From assembly GCA_902702965.1 (NCBI GenBank), contig CACRXP010000143.1:901023-965022 (forward strand): a stretch of DNA of 64,000 nucleotides, written 5' to 3'. The notes below the pieces were generated by a model that saw only the letters and a program-made list of their open reading frames with translations, was not told the origin of the DNA and searched no databases. The DNA is from Spirometra erinaceieuropaei. Taxonomy: Eukaryota > Platyhelminthes > Cestoda > Diphyllobothriidea > Diphyllobothriidae. Positions 47,748 to 59,081 of the stretch are shown in pieces. The stretch's first letter is position 1; every line of letters starts with the position of its first letter. The position numbers and the translations under genes were made by a program.

Positions 47748-48738
47748 CAGTAGGTGGGCTAACTCAAGAAATGACGACTGAAAATCCGAAATGCGTCTTC
47801 GTTTCAAAAAGAGTAATTTAGTAGGATTGTAAAACTGATCATCCAGCGGCATAATTTTACAGTAATTCAGCTAACTCAGGATGCCGGCTTTCGAATGAAC
47901 ATCCGGTCGCATGCAAAAATTATACTCTGTAAAAATTACCACTTAACTGGCATGTATTTTTCTCACTGGTTTTAGCTATCCTTAAAAATGCTATTATATT
48001 GTACAGAAAACATGCATAAAAATATTCATTCTTTGGCTCGTTCGGTAAAAAGTAATGTGTTCTTCCAATTTTATGCTCGAATAAGTGGTATAGTTCGGTT
48101 TTCAAAAACGTTGCCAATTCCCGAATAATTTTGAACCCCGACCTACCGTTATACTTGCATTCAGCGCTTCTAAACTACAAGCCGCGCATTTTCCGCGTAC
48201 GGAAAACCATATATTTCTCTAAGGTATTAAGACGAGACTATATGGGATTAATAAAATGTAGCGGTGGATTTGAGTCATATTATTAACTTTACAAGCCACA
48301 TTGGTAAAGGCATACACATGAAGTTTTATGAACGGCCATTTCACGGCATTGGAAAAAATCGCATAATTATAAACTTTTTAAAACCAAATTGTACTTCTAC
48401 CTCAGTATAAAATTGGAAGAAGACGTAATTTCCTACCGAGTGAGCAAAAGAATGAATATTTTTATGCATGATTTCAATAAAATATAATTGAATCTTCAGG
48501 GGCACCGAAAATCAATGAGAAAAATGCATGCTTCTTAAGTAGTCATTTTTTACAGAGCATAGTTTTTCCATGCCGCCCGAAAAAAGTTCGTTCGAAAGCC
48601 GGCATTATGAGGTAACTGAATTATTATCGAACTGTGCCGTCTGATGATTAGTCTTACAACCCTACTTAATTAATATTTTCGAAACCAAAACAGATTTCGG
48701 AATTTCAGTTGACATTTCATGAGTTAGCCTACCTACCG
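47748..48738. mobile_element. Fold-back MITE, copy F (full length, 991 bp)
   Basis: Starts CAGTAGGTGGGCTAACTC after TA (47746-47747) and ends with CCTACCG before TA (48739-48740). Arms and centre as in copy B and in the same orientation. Moderately diverged; no coding sequence. Confidence 0.9.
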
Positions 48739-48740
48739 TA

Positions 48741-49250
48741 ATACGGTCGCATGCTCCGTGACTGCCTATTTTTTACGCTCGAAAGTGCTTTGTTTCTAGC
48801 CCTCGCAATAGACGGTTCGACTGTCCTCACCTTTGGACGCGCTTGCTAGTTCATAAAGCGTCTGTTAACGGTCCCCGTTTTCCGGGTCCGGGAAACAATG
48901 CAGGAATAGCATTTTAGCGAACGCTGTTCACCTCCCCTCCCCCGCTTTCATATTAAGGAACTGTTTGTCCTCTTCCTCGTTAATAGAGACCGATGACTCG
49001 TCTACGTATACTTTATGCCCGCTAGGCAACGGAACACAACAAACTCTGGCTGAGTCAGAACGGACATCAGTCAGAGGCGACAAAATTGGGTCAACAAACG
49101 CGCATCTCGCGCAATTACACTACCGGTGGTGTACGCGCACACACGCAACCCCTGGCCAATCAAATTTGTAGACTTTCGTCCAATCGGGTTGTACCTATAA
49201 CAAACAAACCGGCTCTAAATCGGTTGATAGAGCGTTATAATCCAGGGCCA
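48741..49250. other. 5' flank of the Ly6-type gene
   Basis: Immediate upstream region of the signal-peptide exon at 49251. A pyrimidine-rich CCTCCCCTCCCCCGC run is seen near 48933. No confident core promoter motif was identified. Confidence 0.4.
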
Positions 49251-52200
49251 ATGTTTAAGTACCTCGCAGTGCTTACACTCCTGGTGTTTACACCTCTCGG
49301 TAAGTGGCTCCGTAAGGACTTAACTGTAACCTCTGAGCTGTTCCGTTAGTGGGAAGATGACAGTTTTTTAATTCAACTGGCCAAACTCGCAGACGTTTTT
49401 AAGTATCTAGAAATACTGAGTCTACCCTTTTGGCCACTTTTTCGAGACGGAAGTTTGAGACACTTCTACAGAATCTACCTTCTGACCTTCATGAGACTAG
49501 AATGACCTTGCAGTATGCGATTTATTGCACGAAACAGCCAGGAATGATTAAATATGTCTTAAAATAAAACTGGACTCCGTCTGTCTAGGATTGTATGCTT
49601 TTAAAGTTTTCCGGCCCTCAGTAAAATACCCTGAAAATCATGGTCAAACCTGACAATGTATATTTTCGGATGCTTCCTTGAGGGATTTTGGAACAACAGT
49701 TTTCTTCACAGAACTCACAACTATGTCGCTAACCAGCAGCCTCAGTGCGCGTGGCACACAATCCTCGGTTAATGGGTACACGAAGGCAAAGGTTTTCCCA
49801 TCATCTTTGGTGATACTCCTTTCGCAAATTTTATAACAGACTAAACTTTTCCAGTACATTTCCGTGCTGAAACAACAGGCAAACAATCGAATTTCTTACA
49901 GCATTCTTTGAATACCGTCCTTACTTTTTCAAGTTTTCAGTGTTTCCAACCTGCCCGTCATGTCTTCTTATGAAAACAGTGTTGTGAAACATCTCGTAAC
50001 GTTAAATCCCCCTGCTCAGTAAACTGACTTAAGGTAAAGGAGAATAATGGAATATATAAATACATATGACAAAGCGTTCATCATTTAGGTTATGGGGCAT
50101 GCTCATTGAGAACGCATATATATATGAGATGGAGCCGACAAAGACAAGGGAGACCGGAATGGCCATTTCTGGCTTATTAGCCGTCATCAGCCAGTCATAC
50201 CCAACTCCAAGTGTGGATCACTTGAGATTCGAACCCGGGATCTTTGGTCATGGAGTTTGACGCTCTACCATTGAGCCACGGGCCCGTTGTCCTGTCGGTT
50301 TTAGTATGAGCCCCAAGGCACAACGGAACGAGCATGTTCCGTAACCTGATCGGCGAGCGCCCACTGTCATAATATATATATATATATGATGGTAAGGGGG
50401 CGCTCACCGATTGTTCATACGGAACTCACTCGTTCCGTTGTGCCTTAAGGGCTCTCCCTCGAGCCCAACCAGCAGCCGCACAGCGGCGCATGATATATTG
50501 GCCATTCGAGTCTCCCTTGTCTTTGTCGGTAATGCCATTATGCCTATATGTATATATGCTCCGGCGACCTTTTTCAAAAATGTTTCCTTCTGTCTAATGC
50601 CCTAACTGAATACAGTGAGTCGTCTGCAAATCAACTACGGTAAGCCTGTGGCTTTACTCTGTCTCCCATTTTAAATCCTACCGACCATTCGCTAGAACCC
50701 TCCGCATGCCTCAGATGGTTTAAGAACAGGTAATAAACAACGTTATGAAGTTTCATCGGAGACTGTCCACTGCGCAAGAAATAAAATCCTCCGAACAGGA
50801 CTTGCCAAAGTCAGCCGCAGCGTTTGCATAAACATATGAATTACAGGCCATGCACGGCAGCGAAGCGCATACAAATTTGGTCATTTTGCGTTGCGGAAAC
50901 ACTGCTTACTGATGAGGCCTGTAGGTGTAAACATTATGCGGTTATTTGGTTAAATTTGCCAGTACTGCCTGCAAATCATGGTCAAACCTGACAATTTATA
51001 GTTTCGGATGCTTCCTTGAGGGACTTTGGAACATCAGTTTGCTTCACAGAACTCACAACTATGTCACTAACCAGCAGCCTCAGTGCGTGTTTTTATGTAG
51101 GCGATGTCGTTTCGTCATGAATTATTTGAAAGTCTTTGCCCAGTTCGTCAGAACCAAACTAGGCGGGACTGATCTATGCGGGTCCCTTAACAGGACAGGG
51201 GAATAGCCGCGCCTCGCCCAACTAATAAAGGTGAACCTCGGCCTAATTCTAGATAAGGCAAAATATTCCCGTGTTCAAACTCTAAACAATAACCCTAATA
51301 CAGAACTAGACCGTTGGCCCAATCTTGACTCTTATCCTACACTAAACCTTATCTCTGCAGCTAACACTAGCCCCTACTGAAGAAGAAGAAGATGTGATCC
51401 TTGGGACAAGAAGTGGCAAGTATATGGTTTACGCCCCGGGGGTCACTTTCTCCGGGAAGCATTTGTGTTGAGGAAAAGAGCCGAACATCCAGGGACTGTG
51501 TGGTATCACAACTTCTGATCCTCCATACTGTCACTAGTCAAAAGGGGAACTCCGCAATTGTTAGGAAGAAAACTGGAGACATGATTGATAGAGTAAACAT
51601 ACTGATTAGAAATAACAATAATTGTCAGGTCAAAAGACAATTCAGTTAACAGACACGCATTCGGAGTTTTTGACTGAGAGTAACCGAAGGTGTTAAGATC
51701 TGAGCGTTCGTGCGCTCAAAAACTCCTGTATAGTCTTCTGAAGTACAAGGTGAGTCGCAAGCGAAAGGAAATCGAACGGGATATGCTTGCCTTTATAGCA
51801 AAATGGTTAGGGGTCAAAGAAGACGGGTATATTGAGTTGATAGTATCTGTGACTTCGATTTGTGTGCTTCAAATTGCATACAGATAACTGGCTCTCAGGG
51901 AAAGGTTTTTTCACCAGGCAGCTCACTCTTTACCTTCCTTTGAAAATCACACTCAAATTGTGTTTCAAACTCGATGCTGCCCGAGTAGATCAGGATCTTG
52001 CGAAGGCAATGAGAGGACTTAAACTGATTCAACTCGGGAGAATTGTAAATGACAGTCATCGAGGTTCGGGAGGAAACATTTTACATTATTGAAAAGACTG
52101 TCGGTTTAGACACGGTTTAACTTAATGTGTCTATGTATCGAATGTGTGCTAAGGCTGTCCTTCCAGCTGCAAACAAACGCGATAAAAGGTGGACCCTGAA

Positions 52201-55200
52201 AGAGAAAGTAATAGACTAGATACTTAACAGATATTTGGCTACGTCAACGTTTTTGTTAGAAAGTTAAATTTCATCGGACCATCACGCAGGCCATGACTGT
52301 AATAAAATAACTTACGATGTATTAAATAATAAGGGCTGGATGCCGAAAATCCTGCCAGGTCTAGTCATGACAGTTCTTCTAGATCAACGGAGCGACCAGA
52401 GGACTTATGGGCAAGGGTATGGTTTACGCCCGCGGTCACTTACTCGGGAAAGCATTTGTGTTGAGGAAAAGAGCCAAGCATTCAGGAAATGTGTGATGTC
52501 ACAAATTCTGATCCTCCATACTGTCACCAAGCAAAAGGGGACACTATTTTTACCATTTTATGATAATAATAATTATTATAATAATAAATGAATTTAGAGC
52601 CTATTTAGAGGCATTGTCAAGAAGGCATTGCATTGTCGTATTTTCACTCCGGTGAGCACCTAAGGCTTCTTGACCAACCCGGTGCAGCAGCCACCGAGAG
52701 GTGTTTTCATTCCTCTCCCTGGCACCTACAAACAAACATCGTCAGTCATTTACTTTTAGCACAATTACTCCCTGAAGTAAGTGACCCCGGGCGTAAACCA
52801 TGCCATTACCCAAGAAGTTTATTGGCCTGAAGTTTTGGATTCTCTCTTGAACCCATCTTCAGGGACGGTTGCTGATAAGGCCTCTACCTTAGCCCCAAAC
52901 TTGGTCCTGGCTTATCTCGTTGTTAACTTTAAATCCGGCCTTAAGCGTAATCCTAAACCTGATCTTAACCCAAAATCCAACCCTAATTTCACTGGAAGTC
53001 GACTCAAAGGTACCCGTATCGCAGGCAGTTCCTATTCCCACGTCCTGTTTAGGGGGTCGGGCGTGATCGAAATCTTGGCAGTTAGCCTAGTGAGCGTACA
53101 AGAGCGGTTTCTTGCTAAAATTTTCTCAGTTTGAGCTGGACCTGGCGAGTAATTTGTGCTGGGCACAAGAATATGGCCCCCGAACTATAGGTGGCTTTGC
53201 ACTAAACCTGGAGTAGGTTAGGATTAAACTAAGAATACGGAAACAGTTACTCCCCTGTAATTTAGCAAAAGGTCAGTCATAGTAGGAGAAGTACATATCC
53301 CCATATTCGATCACATTTTCTCATGGAAATATAATACAAACGTCCGATTCGATATTGGAAACCATTGGTGAAACGCTGAGGGAGTCGATTCTGGCCAAGT
53401 CTGAAGTTGGTGCTCGTGTTATGAGAATGTGGGGAATAATTGCCTGTCCTTCTTGAACAACACTCGGCATCTCACTAGTGCTCTTTCCCATAACAAGACG
53501 CATGCGTGGGTCTCGAACGAGCACTGTGTTCATAGGGAGATGGTAAAGACTCTGACAGTGGGCGGGTGCATGCGAAGAGAGAATGATGCCGACGCCAGGA
53601 AATCCACTCCCCTGACAAATTAAAGCATTTCTCATTAGGATTGACTTGATACGCTACCAGCCGTGGCTTGGGCGGTTGTTTACTGAGGAGATAATTCAGT
53701 CCTCATGATGAGCATGATAGAATGCATGAAGAACTAAGAGCCCGACTGCAATCCCCCCCCCCATTCTTAGCATGACACGCCTGACATTCTCCGCCATATG
53801 ATATCCCAGCTGCCATTACGGTGCACCCGGAATGGAGACCAGGTCGCTTGTGGCAAGCGCAGATGCGCCGTTCAGCTTCGTCAGCTACTGCATCCGCGCG
53901 CGCACCATCTTGACACCCGCTTGTCATTTGAGTTGTGAGAGTGAGGGAGGAGGGAGTGAGGTAAATGCTTTGCAAGTTCGTCACACCCTAGACTGGTTTG
54001 CGCGCAAGTCAACTCGGACGCGCAGGTGACGCGAATTTCTTGCGACACACCTCCCGATGGGTGAATTACTCTATATTCCGTTTTTCCTGATTCGCGAGAC
54101 GAGTTTAGTTTCCAGTTCAACCGACCTCTTGGTTGGAACTGCAAGGGACACATCATGTGATGAAGAAGGAATGACATAAGATCTCACTCCGGAAGGTTAG
54201 GAAAGTCAGGCAACTCCAAATAATTGGCAGTCACAGATCATCTCAAGGGACTGGTTCAAGGTTACCTGATGGATTGTCGATTTTGAAGATCGAAAACTGC
54301 TGAATCGCCGGTCCATCTAAGGGTAGCCGGAATCTATCTTTCTCGATGTCGTTCTGACTTCATGCTGCTCAGACTGATTAAGCGGATCACTACTCACGTC
54401 GGCATACAATTAGTCTACGTACAGTAGGTGGGCTGACACACGAAATGTCAACCGAATTTACGAAATGCGTTTTCGTTTCGGAAAGATTAATTAAGTAGGG
54501 TTGTAAAACTAGTCAGCCTGCAATATAATTCTATAATATTTCAGTTACCCTAGGGATGCCGGCATTCGAACGAACTTCTTCCCGGATGTATGAAAACTAT
54601 ACTCTGTGACAAATGATTACTTAAACACCATGCATTTTTCTAATTGATTTTCAATGCCATGGAAAATTCAGTTATATTTCATGGAAAACGTGCACAAAAA
54701 ATCATTATTTTGCTCATGTGGTATAAAATTACGTCTTCTTCCAATCTTATACTCCAAAGGAAGGATATGATTCGGTTTTAAAAAACTTTTCCTGTTCCCG
54801 AATAATTTGAAACCCGCTCTACCGTTACACTTGGATTCGGGACTTCCAAACTACAAGCCGTATATTTTCCGCGTACGGAAAACCACATAGAGGGGACCAT
54901 GTAGGTTTAATAAAATGTAACAGTAGATTTGATCCATATTGCTAACTTTATAAGCCACATTGGTAAATGCAGAGACATGACGAGTTATGAACGGCCATTT
55001 CACGGTATTTAAAAGCCTCGCAGTTAGAAACTTTTTAAAACCGAATTATGTCCCTTCTTCGAGTATAAAATTAAAAGAAGACGTAATTTTCTACCAAGCA
55101 GGCAAAAGAATGAATATTTTTATGCATGTTTTCCATGAAATACAATTGGACCTTTAAGGGCATCAAAAATAAATGAGAAAAATTCATGCTTCTTAAGTAT

Positions 55201-58200
55201 TAATTTTTTACAGTGTGGTTTTTGCATGCAGTCGGATGGAAGTTCATTCAAAAGCCGACATCCTGTGGTAGCTGAAATATTATAGAATTATGTTGCGGGC
55301 TGACTGGTTTTACAACCCTACTTGATTAATCTTTTCAAAACGAAAACGCATTTCAGAATTTCGGTTGGCAAATCATGAGTTAGCCCACCTACCGTATTCT
55401 TATGTCAGTGTCCGATGGGCGCAAATGTCTGTCGCAGGTGCAGTGGTTGGACAGAGCTGAGCAACCCGTATCCGCGTGCCACACACGTGATGCATTGAGA
55501 AGGAGTCGCCGCAGCCTGACTTCCAGTTCTGAGAAGCGCCGGGTCGTCCGGTCATCCGTTAGCCCTCCAAACCACAACTGGTTTGTCGTGGGAAGAAATG
55601 CGCCGATGTGCCGTGCGGACTGATTCCTCAGTTTCGGTCTCCCCCTACCTCTCAGTCGACTGCCCGAGCCTTTCAATCAGCCGGTGTTGGAATCAGGTGC
55701 TGTGGCCGACGTTGCGTGAGAACTACTTCTAGTCGTGCCAGCGTACCATCTATGGCAGCAGTTGCACACTCGTCCGGACTCCCCAAAGCCAGAGTAACGC
55801 GTGCAGTGAGCCGACCTGATCTGTTGTTGGTCCAGCGCAATCTGCTGCAAGGCTCGCATAGGAAACGATGGTGACCCCTCTAGCATAATTGTAGAACAGA
55901 TTTCGGACAAGGTCGTGGTGCCTTGGAGCTCAGGCGTAACTCCCGACTGATGACTGCCACGCGATCGAGTAAGTGGGCTGTAGAACTGTGCGCCTAAAAC
56001 GGATCACGCAGTAGATGCACCAGACCAACACAGGGAGTAGCTATTGGAGTCTGGCAGGCCTTATCGGAAATACGCACTCTAGGTGCAAGGTTACGTCATG
56101 CCAGCCATCTGTGCCCTCTGTTGCCTCCGGTCTTCTTGATTTGGTCATGAGACTGGGCCCAGGTGGGGGAGGATGAGGGAGTGCGTCAGATGCTACTGCA
56201 AGTCAGCATAAGAGAATTCACACGTAAGTCATCATCCCTGCCCTCACCCCGCTGTAGAGCACACGGTGGGCATCATTGAGATCAACGGTCCAACTGTCGT
56301 CGGGTTGCAGAACAGAATTTCAAGACAAAATTAACTTGTCCGTATCCCTGTCTGCAACTAGGATAAGTCCCCGAGTTTTACTTCCATATACTTTTCCATT
56401 TTTTGATTGTAGCTGCCAGGACGTAAAGCCGTGGCTAAATAGTGATGAGCAACTTAATGCTGCAAAGGCTAATCGATCTATTATCCGACCCTGTCATTCT
56501 TAGCCCGAATGGCGACTGAAAAGAAGGCAACATGAACATCCCAGTTTCAGTTGTCTCTGTCGGAAAGACTTCTTAATTAAAAAGCAAAGGATATTTTAAT
56601 GTTCGTCTTGATCGGTGCACTGTTAACTTTTCAGGTTGGTGCATACTCTGCTACCAATGTGACAGCCAGGAAGACGACTCATGTCCAGCCAGCCGATACT
56701 TTGATCCGCGGATGAATGCCCTCGTCGACTGCGGAAGTTTCCAAGCCCGAGTAATTGGCACTTTCTGTGTCAAAATCTACCAGGAGAGCACTGGCTGGGG
56801 TCGGTGGATAAAAATCACGCGCCAGTGTGCATCAAGACCTGACTATGGTAAAACCTGATTGGTCAACGACTTCGGCCATAGCCGGCATAACCTGACCTGA
56901 TAATTTTTATATATTCAAGAAGCGGTACCTATAAGAACGTATACGTTAGGAGTGAGAGGGAAATGAAGAAGTTCGGAGAATAATTGTCTGTTAAATTCTA
57001 TTACACTTCCCATGAGAATAATTTGTACTAATAGCGACTTTATCCGACTTACTGTGCTTCTACCGTAGGTATGAGTCAGGCTTTAAACAGCTCTTTAATT
57101 TTGACTTGTGCGATGAGCCAGTAAGCCGAATAAGTTCGACAATTGATCTACAATAAGTCTGAAAATTCTATAAGAGTCAATATTATAAAAAATAGACAGC
57201 GTTGCCGTGCATCTCTGCTAAGGTTGCTGACAAATGTGGGCGAGTTAGAGGTAGATCTGCTGAAATAATTTCACATGCTCAAAAGAGAGATACCAGATAA
57301 TACAGTTCTGGGACCTGAATTCTGTTCAATTTTCTAATGAGCGCTAAGGCCCCCGGTTAGCGTTACTAAAATAATATAAGTGGCGCCTTCCTACAGCGAC
57401 ATCACGTGATCATAAAAATCATCTGCCGGCAAAACATATCAACCTCACCACTGCAAGCAAAAGGAGCATATAACAACAGAATGTTGCTCCTGGCGACCTC
57501 CAGTTTTTTCAAGATTTTGCTTTTACCAACCCAACTGCGTTGTTAGTTATCTTTTCGGATATAATGAAGCTACCTTATTCTCAGCTAGCGTAAATTAACC
57601 GATCAATGACAGTTGCGTTCTATATCAAAAACATGTTAGCATCGAAAATGTCACACTTTTAGATTGAACCGTGCAGTCGACTAAGCAAGCTATTCGGTTT
57701 ACAAAATAGATAAAAGCTTTCAAATGTTTGCATTAAAAATCTCAGGATAATATGGCAATCGAAAGTCAGCTGACAAATGAAAACCCTTTAGTGGGAGACG
57801 GTTTCCAAATCCTCTTGAAACACTGGCACATTGCCTAAAACTGGCTCAGTTCCCAGAATGCTCAGTGCATAAAGCCCAAGTCTCCCAACACGAAGTGTTC
57901 TCCGACCGCTCAGACATTCAAATGTTTCTTATTGTAGTCAGTCGTTGTTGATTTGCGTTCCAAAAGTTAGCAGTTCGAATTTGATAGTCCCTTCTATTCA
58001 GTCACCCTCAATAATTATTTATTGCTGATATTTAATTGCAATTTACTGGCTCAGGGTTGGCTTGGAGCTGCCGTTACTGGTTCGAGGCTCAGGGCGTATA
58101 CAAAGAAGTATGCTACTGCCAAGACCGAGATGGTTGCAATCTAGCGCCTTCGCTGTGCTCAAATTGGATACTTATTGCATCTATTCTGTCATTTTTCTTC

Positions 58201-58218
58201 GTCACCAACGGACTTTAA
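49251..58218 (+). CDS. Secreted Ly6/uPAR (quiver/QVR-type) GPI-anchored protein
   Basis: Three exons, 49251-49299, 56635-56847 and 58055-58218 (stop 58216-58218), joined in frame at GT-AG sites to 141 aa. Exon 1 encodes a signal peptide, MFKYLAVLTLLVFTPL. Exon 2 starts the three-finger fold with LCYQCDSQEDDSC, then DCGSFQARVIGTFCVKIY and GWGRWIKITRQCASRPDYG. Exon 3 closes it with VCYCQDRDGCN, the usual Ly6 end motif, followed by a hydrophobic tail WILIASILSFFFV fitting a GPI signal. The GTFC and TGWGRW...RQCAS segments resemble the quiver/sleepless family of membrane-anchored modulators of channels and receptors. The specific partner is unknown. Twelve cysteines are present after the signal peptide, ten in the expected pattern. 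Intron 1 is 7335 bp and repeat-filled; intron 2 is 1207 bp. Confidence 0.9.
49644..49886 (-). pseudogene. Exon-like minus-strand block, copy 1 (unknown protein)
   Basis: Open on the minus strand. It is preceded by a plausible acceptor TTGTTTCAG (about 49890) and ends CATTGTCAG|GTTTGA, a weak donor. The translation includes TKDDGKTFAFVYPLTEDC then PRALRLLVSDIVVSSV and VPKSLKEASENIHCQ. The last ~40 codons recur at 50965-51095 without frame damage. No family recognised. Lies antisense inside the Ly6 gene's intron 1. Confidence 0.4.
50134..50370 (+). mobile_element. TIR/tRNA-like element (family 2), copy S3a with a different tRNA-like head
   Basis: Internal block GCCGACAAAGACAAGGGAGA and TATTAGCCGTCATCAGCC as in S1 and S4. 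The minus-strand tRNA-like part here reads GGGCCCGTGGCTCAATGG then TAGAGCG...CCCGGGTTCGAATC, with clear A and B boxes. Its anticodon region does not match the Arg(TCT)-like head of S1 and S2. It ends in the terminal repeat CGGAACGAGC...GGCGAGCGCCC. Confidence 0.75.
50371..50387. repeat. (AT)n tract at the junction of two family 2 elements
   Basis: Alternating A and T between the right end of S3a and the left end of S3b. It forms the loop of a long inverted repeat whose arms are the two terminal repeats. Confidence 0.9.
50388..50555 (+). mobile_element. TIR/tRNA-like element (family 2), copy S3b with inverted internal block
   Basis: Starts with the terminal repeat GGTAAGGGGGCGCTCACCG and continues AACCAGCAGCCGCACAGCGG. 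After GCATGATATAT the internal block (about 50499-50547) appears in reverse orientation relative to S4: GTCTCCCTTGTCTTTGTCGG. It is flanked by ATATA-type sequence on both sides. The tRNA-like head is absent. Confidence 0.75.
50965..51095 (-). pseudogene. Exon-like minus-strand block, copy 2 (partial)
   Basis: Translation ALRLLVSDIVVSSVKQTDVP then KSLKEASETINCQ matches copy 1 with a few substitutions, some silent, and no indels. Similarity stops abruptly upstream of Ala-Leu-Arg. The flanking ACCATGATTT, just past the putative donor, is also shared, so the duplicated DNA extends beyond the reading frame. Confidence 0.4.
51412..51552 (+). repeat. Interspersed repeat family T, copy 1
   Basis: Matches 52411-52543 over about 130 bp: ATGGTTTACGCCC, GGTCAC, AGCATTTGTGTTGAGGAAAA, CTGATCCTCCATACTGTCAC and CAAAAGGGG. 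Non-coding. Confidence 0.8.
52411..52812. mobile_element. Inverted-repeat element, family T, copy 2 (~400 bp)
   Basis: Left arm (52411-52455) contains GGTATGGTTTACGCCCGCGG. The right arm (52770-52812) is its complement with small differences (CCCCGGGCGTAAACCATGCC). The interior includes AT-rich sequence at 52555-52590. The left 130 bp match copy 1. Probably a MITE, but target duplication was not resolved. Confidence 0.6.
52813..54419. other. Ly6 gene intron 1, central part
   Basis: Includes a loose telomere-like run (CCTTAAGCGTAATCCTAAAC near 52938-52957) and a C run at 53754-53762. A GC-rich patch (53820-54030) distantly resembles 17340-17420. No gene recognised. Confidence 0.45.
54422..55394. 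mobile_element. Fold-back MITE, copy G (full length, 973 bp)
   Basis: Starts CAGTAGGTGGGCTGACAC after TA (54420-54421) and ends CCACCTACCG before TA (55395-55396). Same orientation as copy B; arms well preserved. Lies in intron 1 of the Ly6-type gene. Confidence 0.92.
55397..56634. other. Ly6 gene intron 1, 3' part with family R copy
   Basis: A GC-rich tract (55400-55900) has overlapping open frames on both strands, none recognised. Repeat R3 (about 56050-56300) follows, then the acceptor TTTTCAG before exon 2. Confidence 0.45.
56050..56300 (-). repeat. Interspersed repeat family R, copy R3
   Basis: Minus-strand copy with CTGTAGAGCACACGGTGGGC (plus-strand text at its 5' end), a GGGCCCAGGTGGGGGAGG block and GCCAGCCATCTGTGCCCTCT, matching R1 in the same order. 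Confidence 0.6.
56848..58054. other. Ly6 gene intron 2
   Basis: 1207-bp intron from GTAAAACC to GGCTCAG. No repeat family or gene recognised. Confidence 0.7.
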
Positions 58219-58804
58219 CTCTTTTTATCACTATCAACACCTCCAAACTCTACTTCCTACTGGACTTTGATACCGGTCAAATCAACCAGGAATTTTGAAC
58301 AACCAAAAATTCGCTGTTTATATATGATCTCTTATATGGAATGAAATCTCACTTTTGACCTTGCCTTTTCATTATGTTTGAGATCCTTATTAATTCGGAA
58401 ACCTCGGTGGTACTATAGAAATAATAGTTATATCAAAACGGCCTGCAATCCCACAAGAGAATAACGCACAACGAGAGTACAATTCAAGCAATGTGTCCAG
58501 CCATCGGTCGTTTGTCAGTCCAGAAACTCTCCCTAAATCATCAGTCGGCTGGTGGTTGAATTTAATGGATAGTGATCACACCAGGTCTAATCAGCCTCAG
58601 TAATGTCGCGCAATGCACGCATCGATGTGTGCAGATCTGTAGCGACGAAATTATAAAACCGAGCAGCGTTAACGGGTCGACGGAAACGACACTGAACTCG
58701 TAAGGTGAATCACCAAGCCACTGAAACCATTGTTTTTGGATAGCCCGAGATTGGATCTCGATAATATTGTAGCGACCGTGGACTCTCTCAGTGAGGGGGT
58801 CAGA
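58219..58804. other. 3' flank of the Ly6-type gene
   Basis: Presumably contains its 3' untranslated region. No canonical AATAAA was seen in the first 250 bp; nothing else recognised. Confidence 0.4.
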
Positions 58805-59081
58805 TGTGGTTATGTAGCCCCACCTGAAGTAAACAAACCCCGGCCACCTGTGATACGGGAACGGTTCTAATAGAGATTTTCACAGTTGGGTCGGGGGGAC
58901 GCACAGTTGATGAGGTCAAGTAATTATATGCCAAATAAAAGCTATTGGGAATGCGCAGCTGTAGTTTGAGTGGCTGAGAAATAGTTGCCCTAACCCCTAA
59001 TCCGTAACCCCAACCTCTAACCCTAATCCTAACCCCAAACCCAACAGCACTGTGTCCATCATGTGGGGCTACGTAACCACA
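58805..59081. mobile_element. Short inverted-repeat element with telomere-like interior
   Basis: Bounded by GTGGTTATGTAGCCCCAC (58806-58823) and its complement GTGGGGCTACGTAACCAC (59063-59080), 17 of 18 positions pairing. The interior carries AGTAAACAAACCCCGGCCAC, also found at 62476. Near the right end is a degenerate CCCTAA run (58988-59042). About 277 bp in all; no coding capacity. Confidence 0.75.

Noticed and set aside
50205..50285. A functional tRNA gene on the minus strand
   Set aside because: Boxes are good but the anticodon arm is irregular and the sequence is embedded in element S3a.
56599..56634. An in-place start ATG for the Ly6 exon at 56599
   Set aside because: It is out of frame with the cysteine-rich domain. 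The TTTTCAG acceptor and the distant signal-peptide exon at 49251 give a perfect phase match instead.
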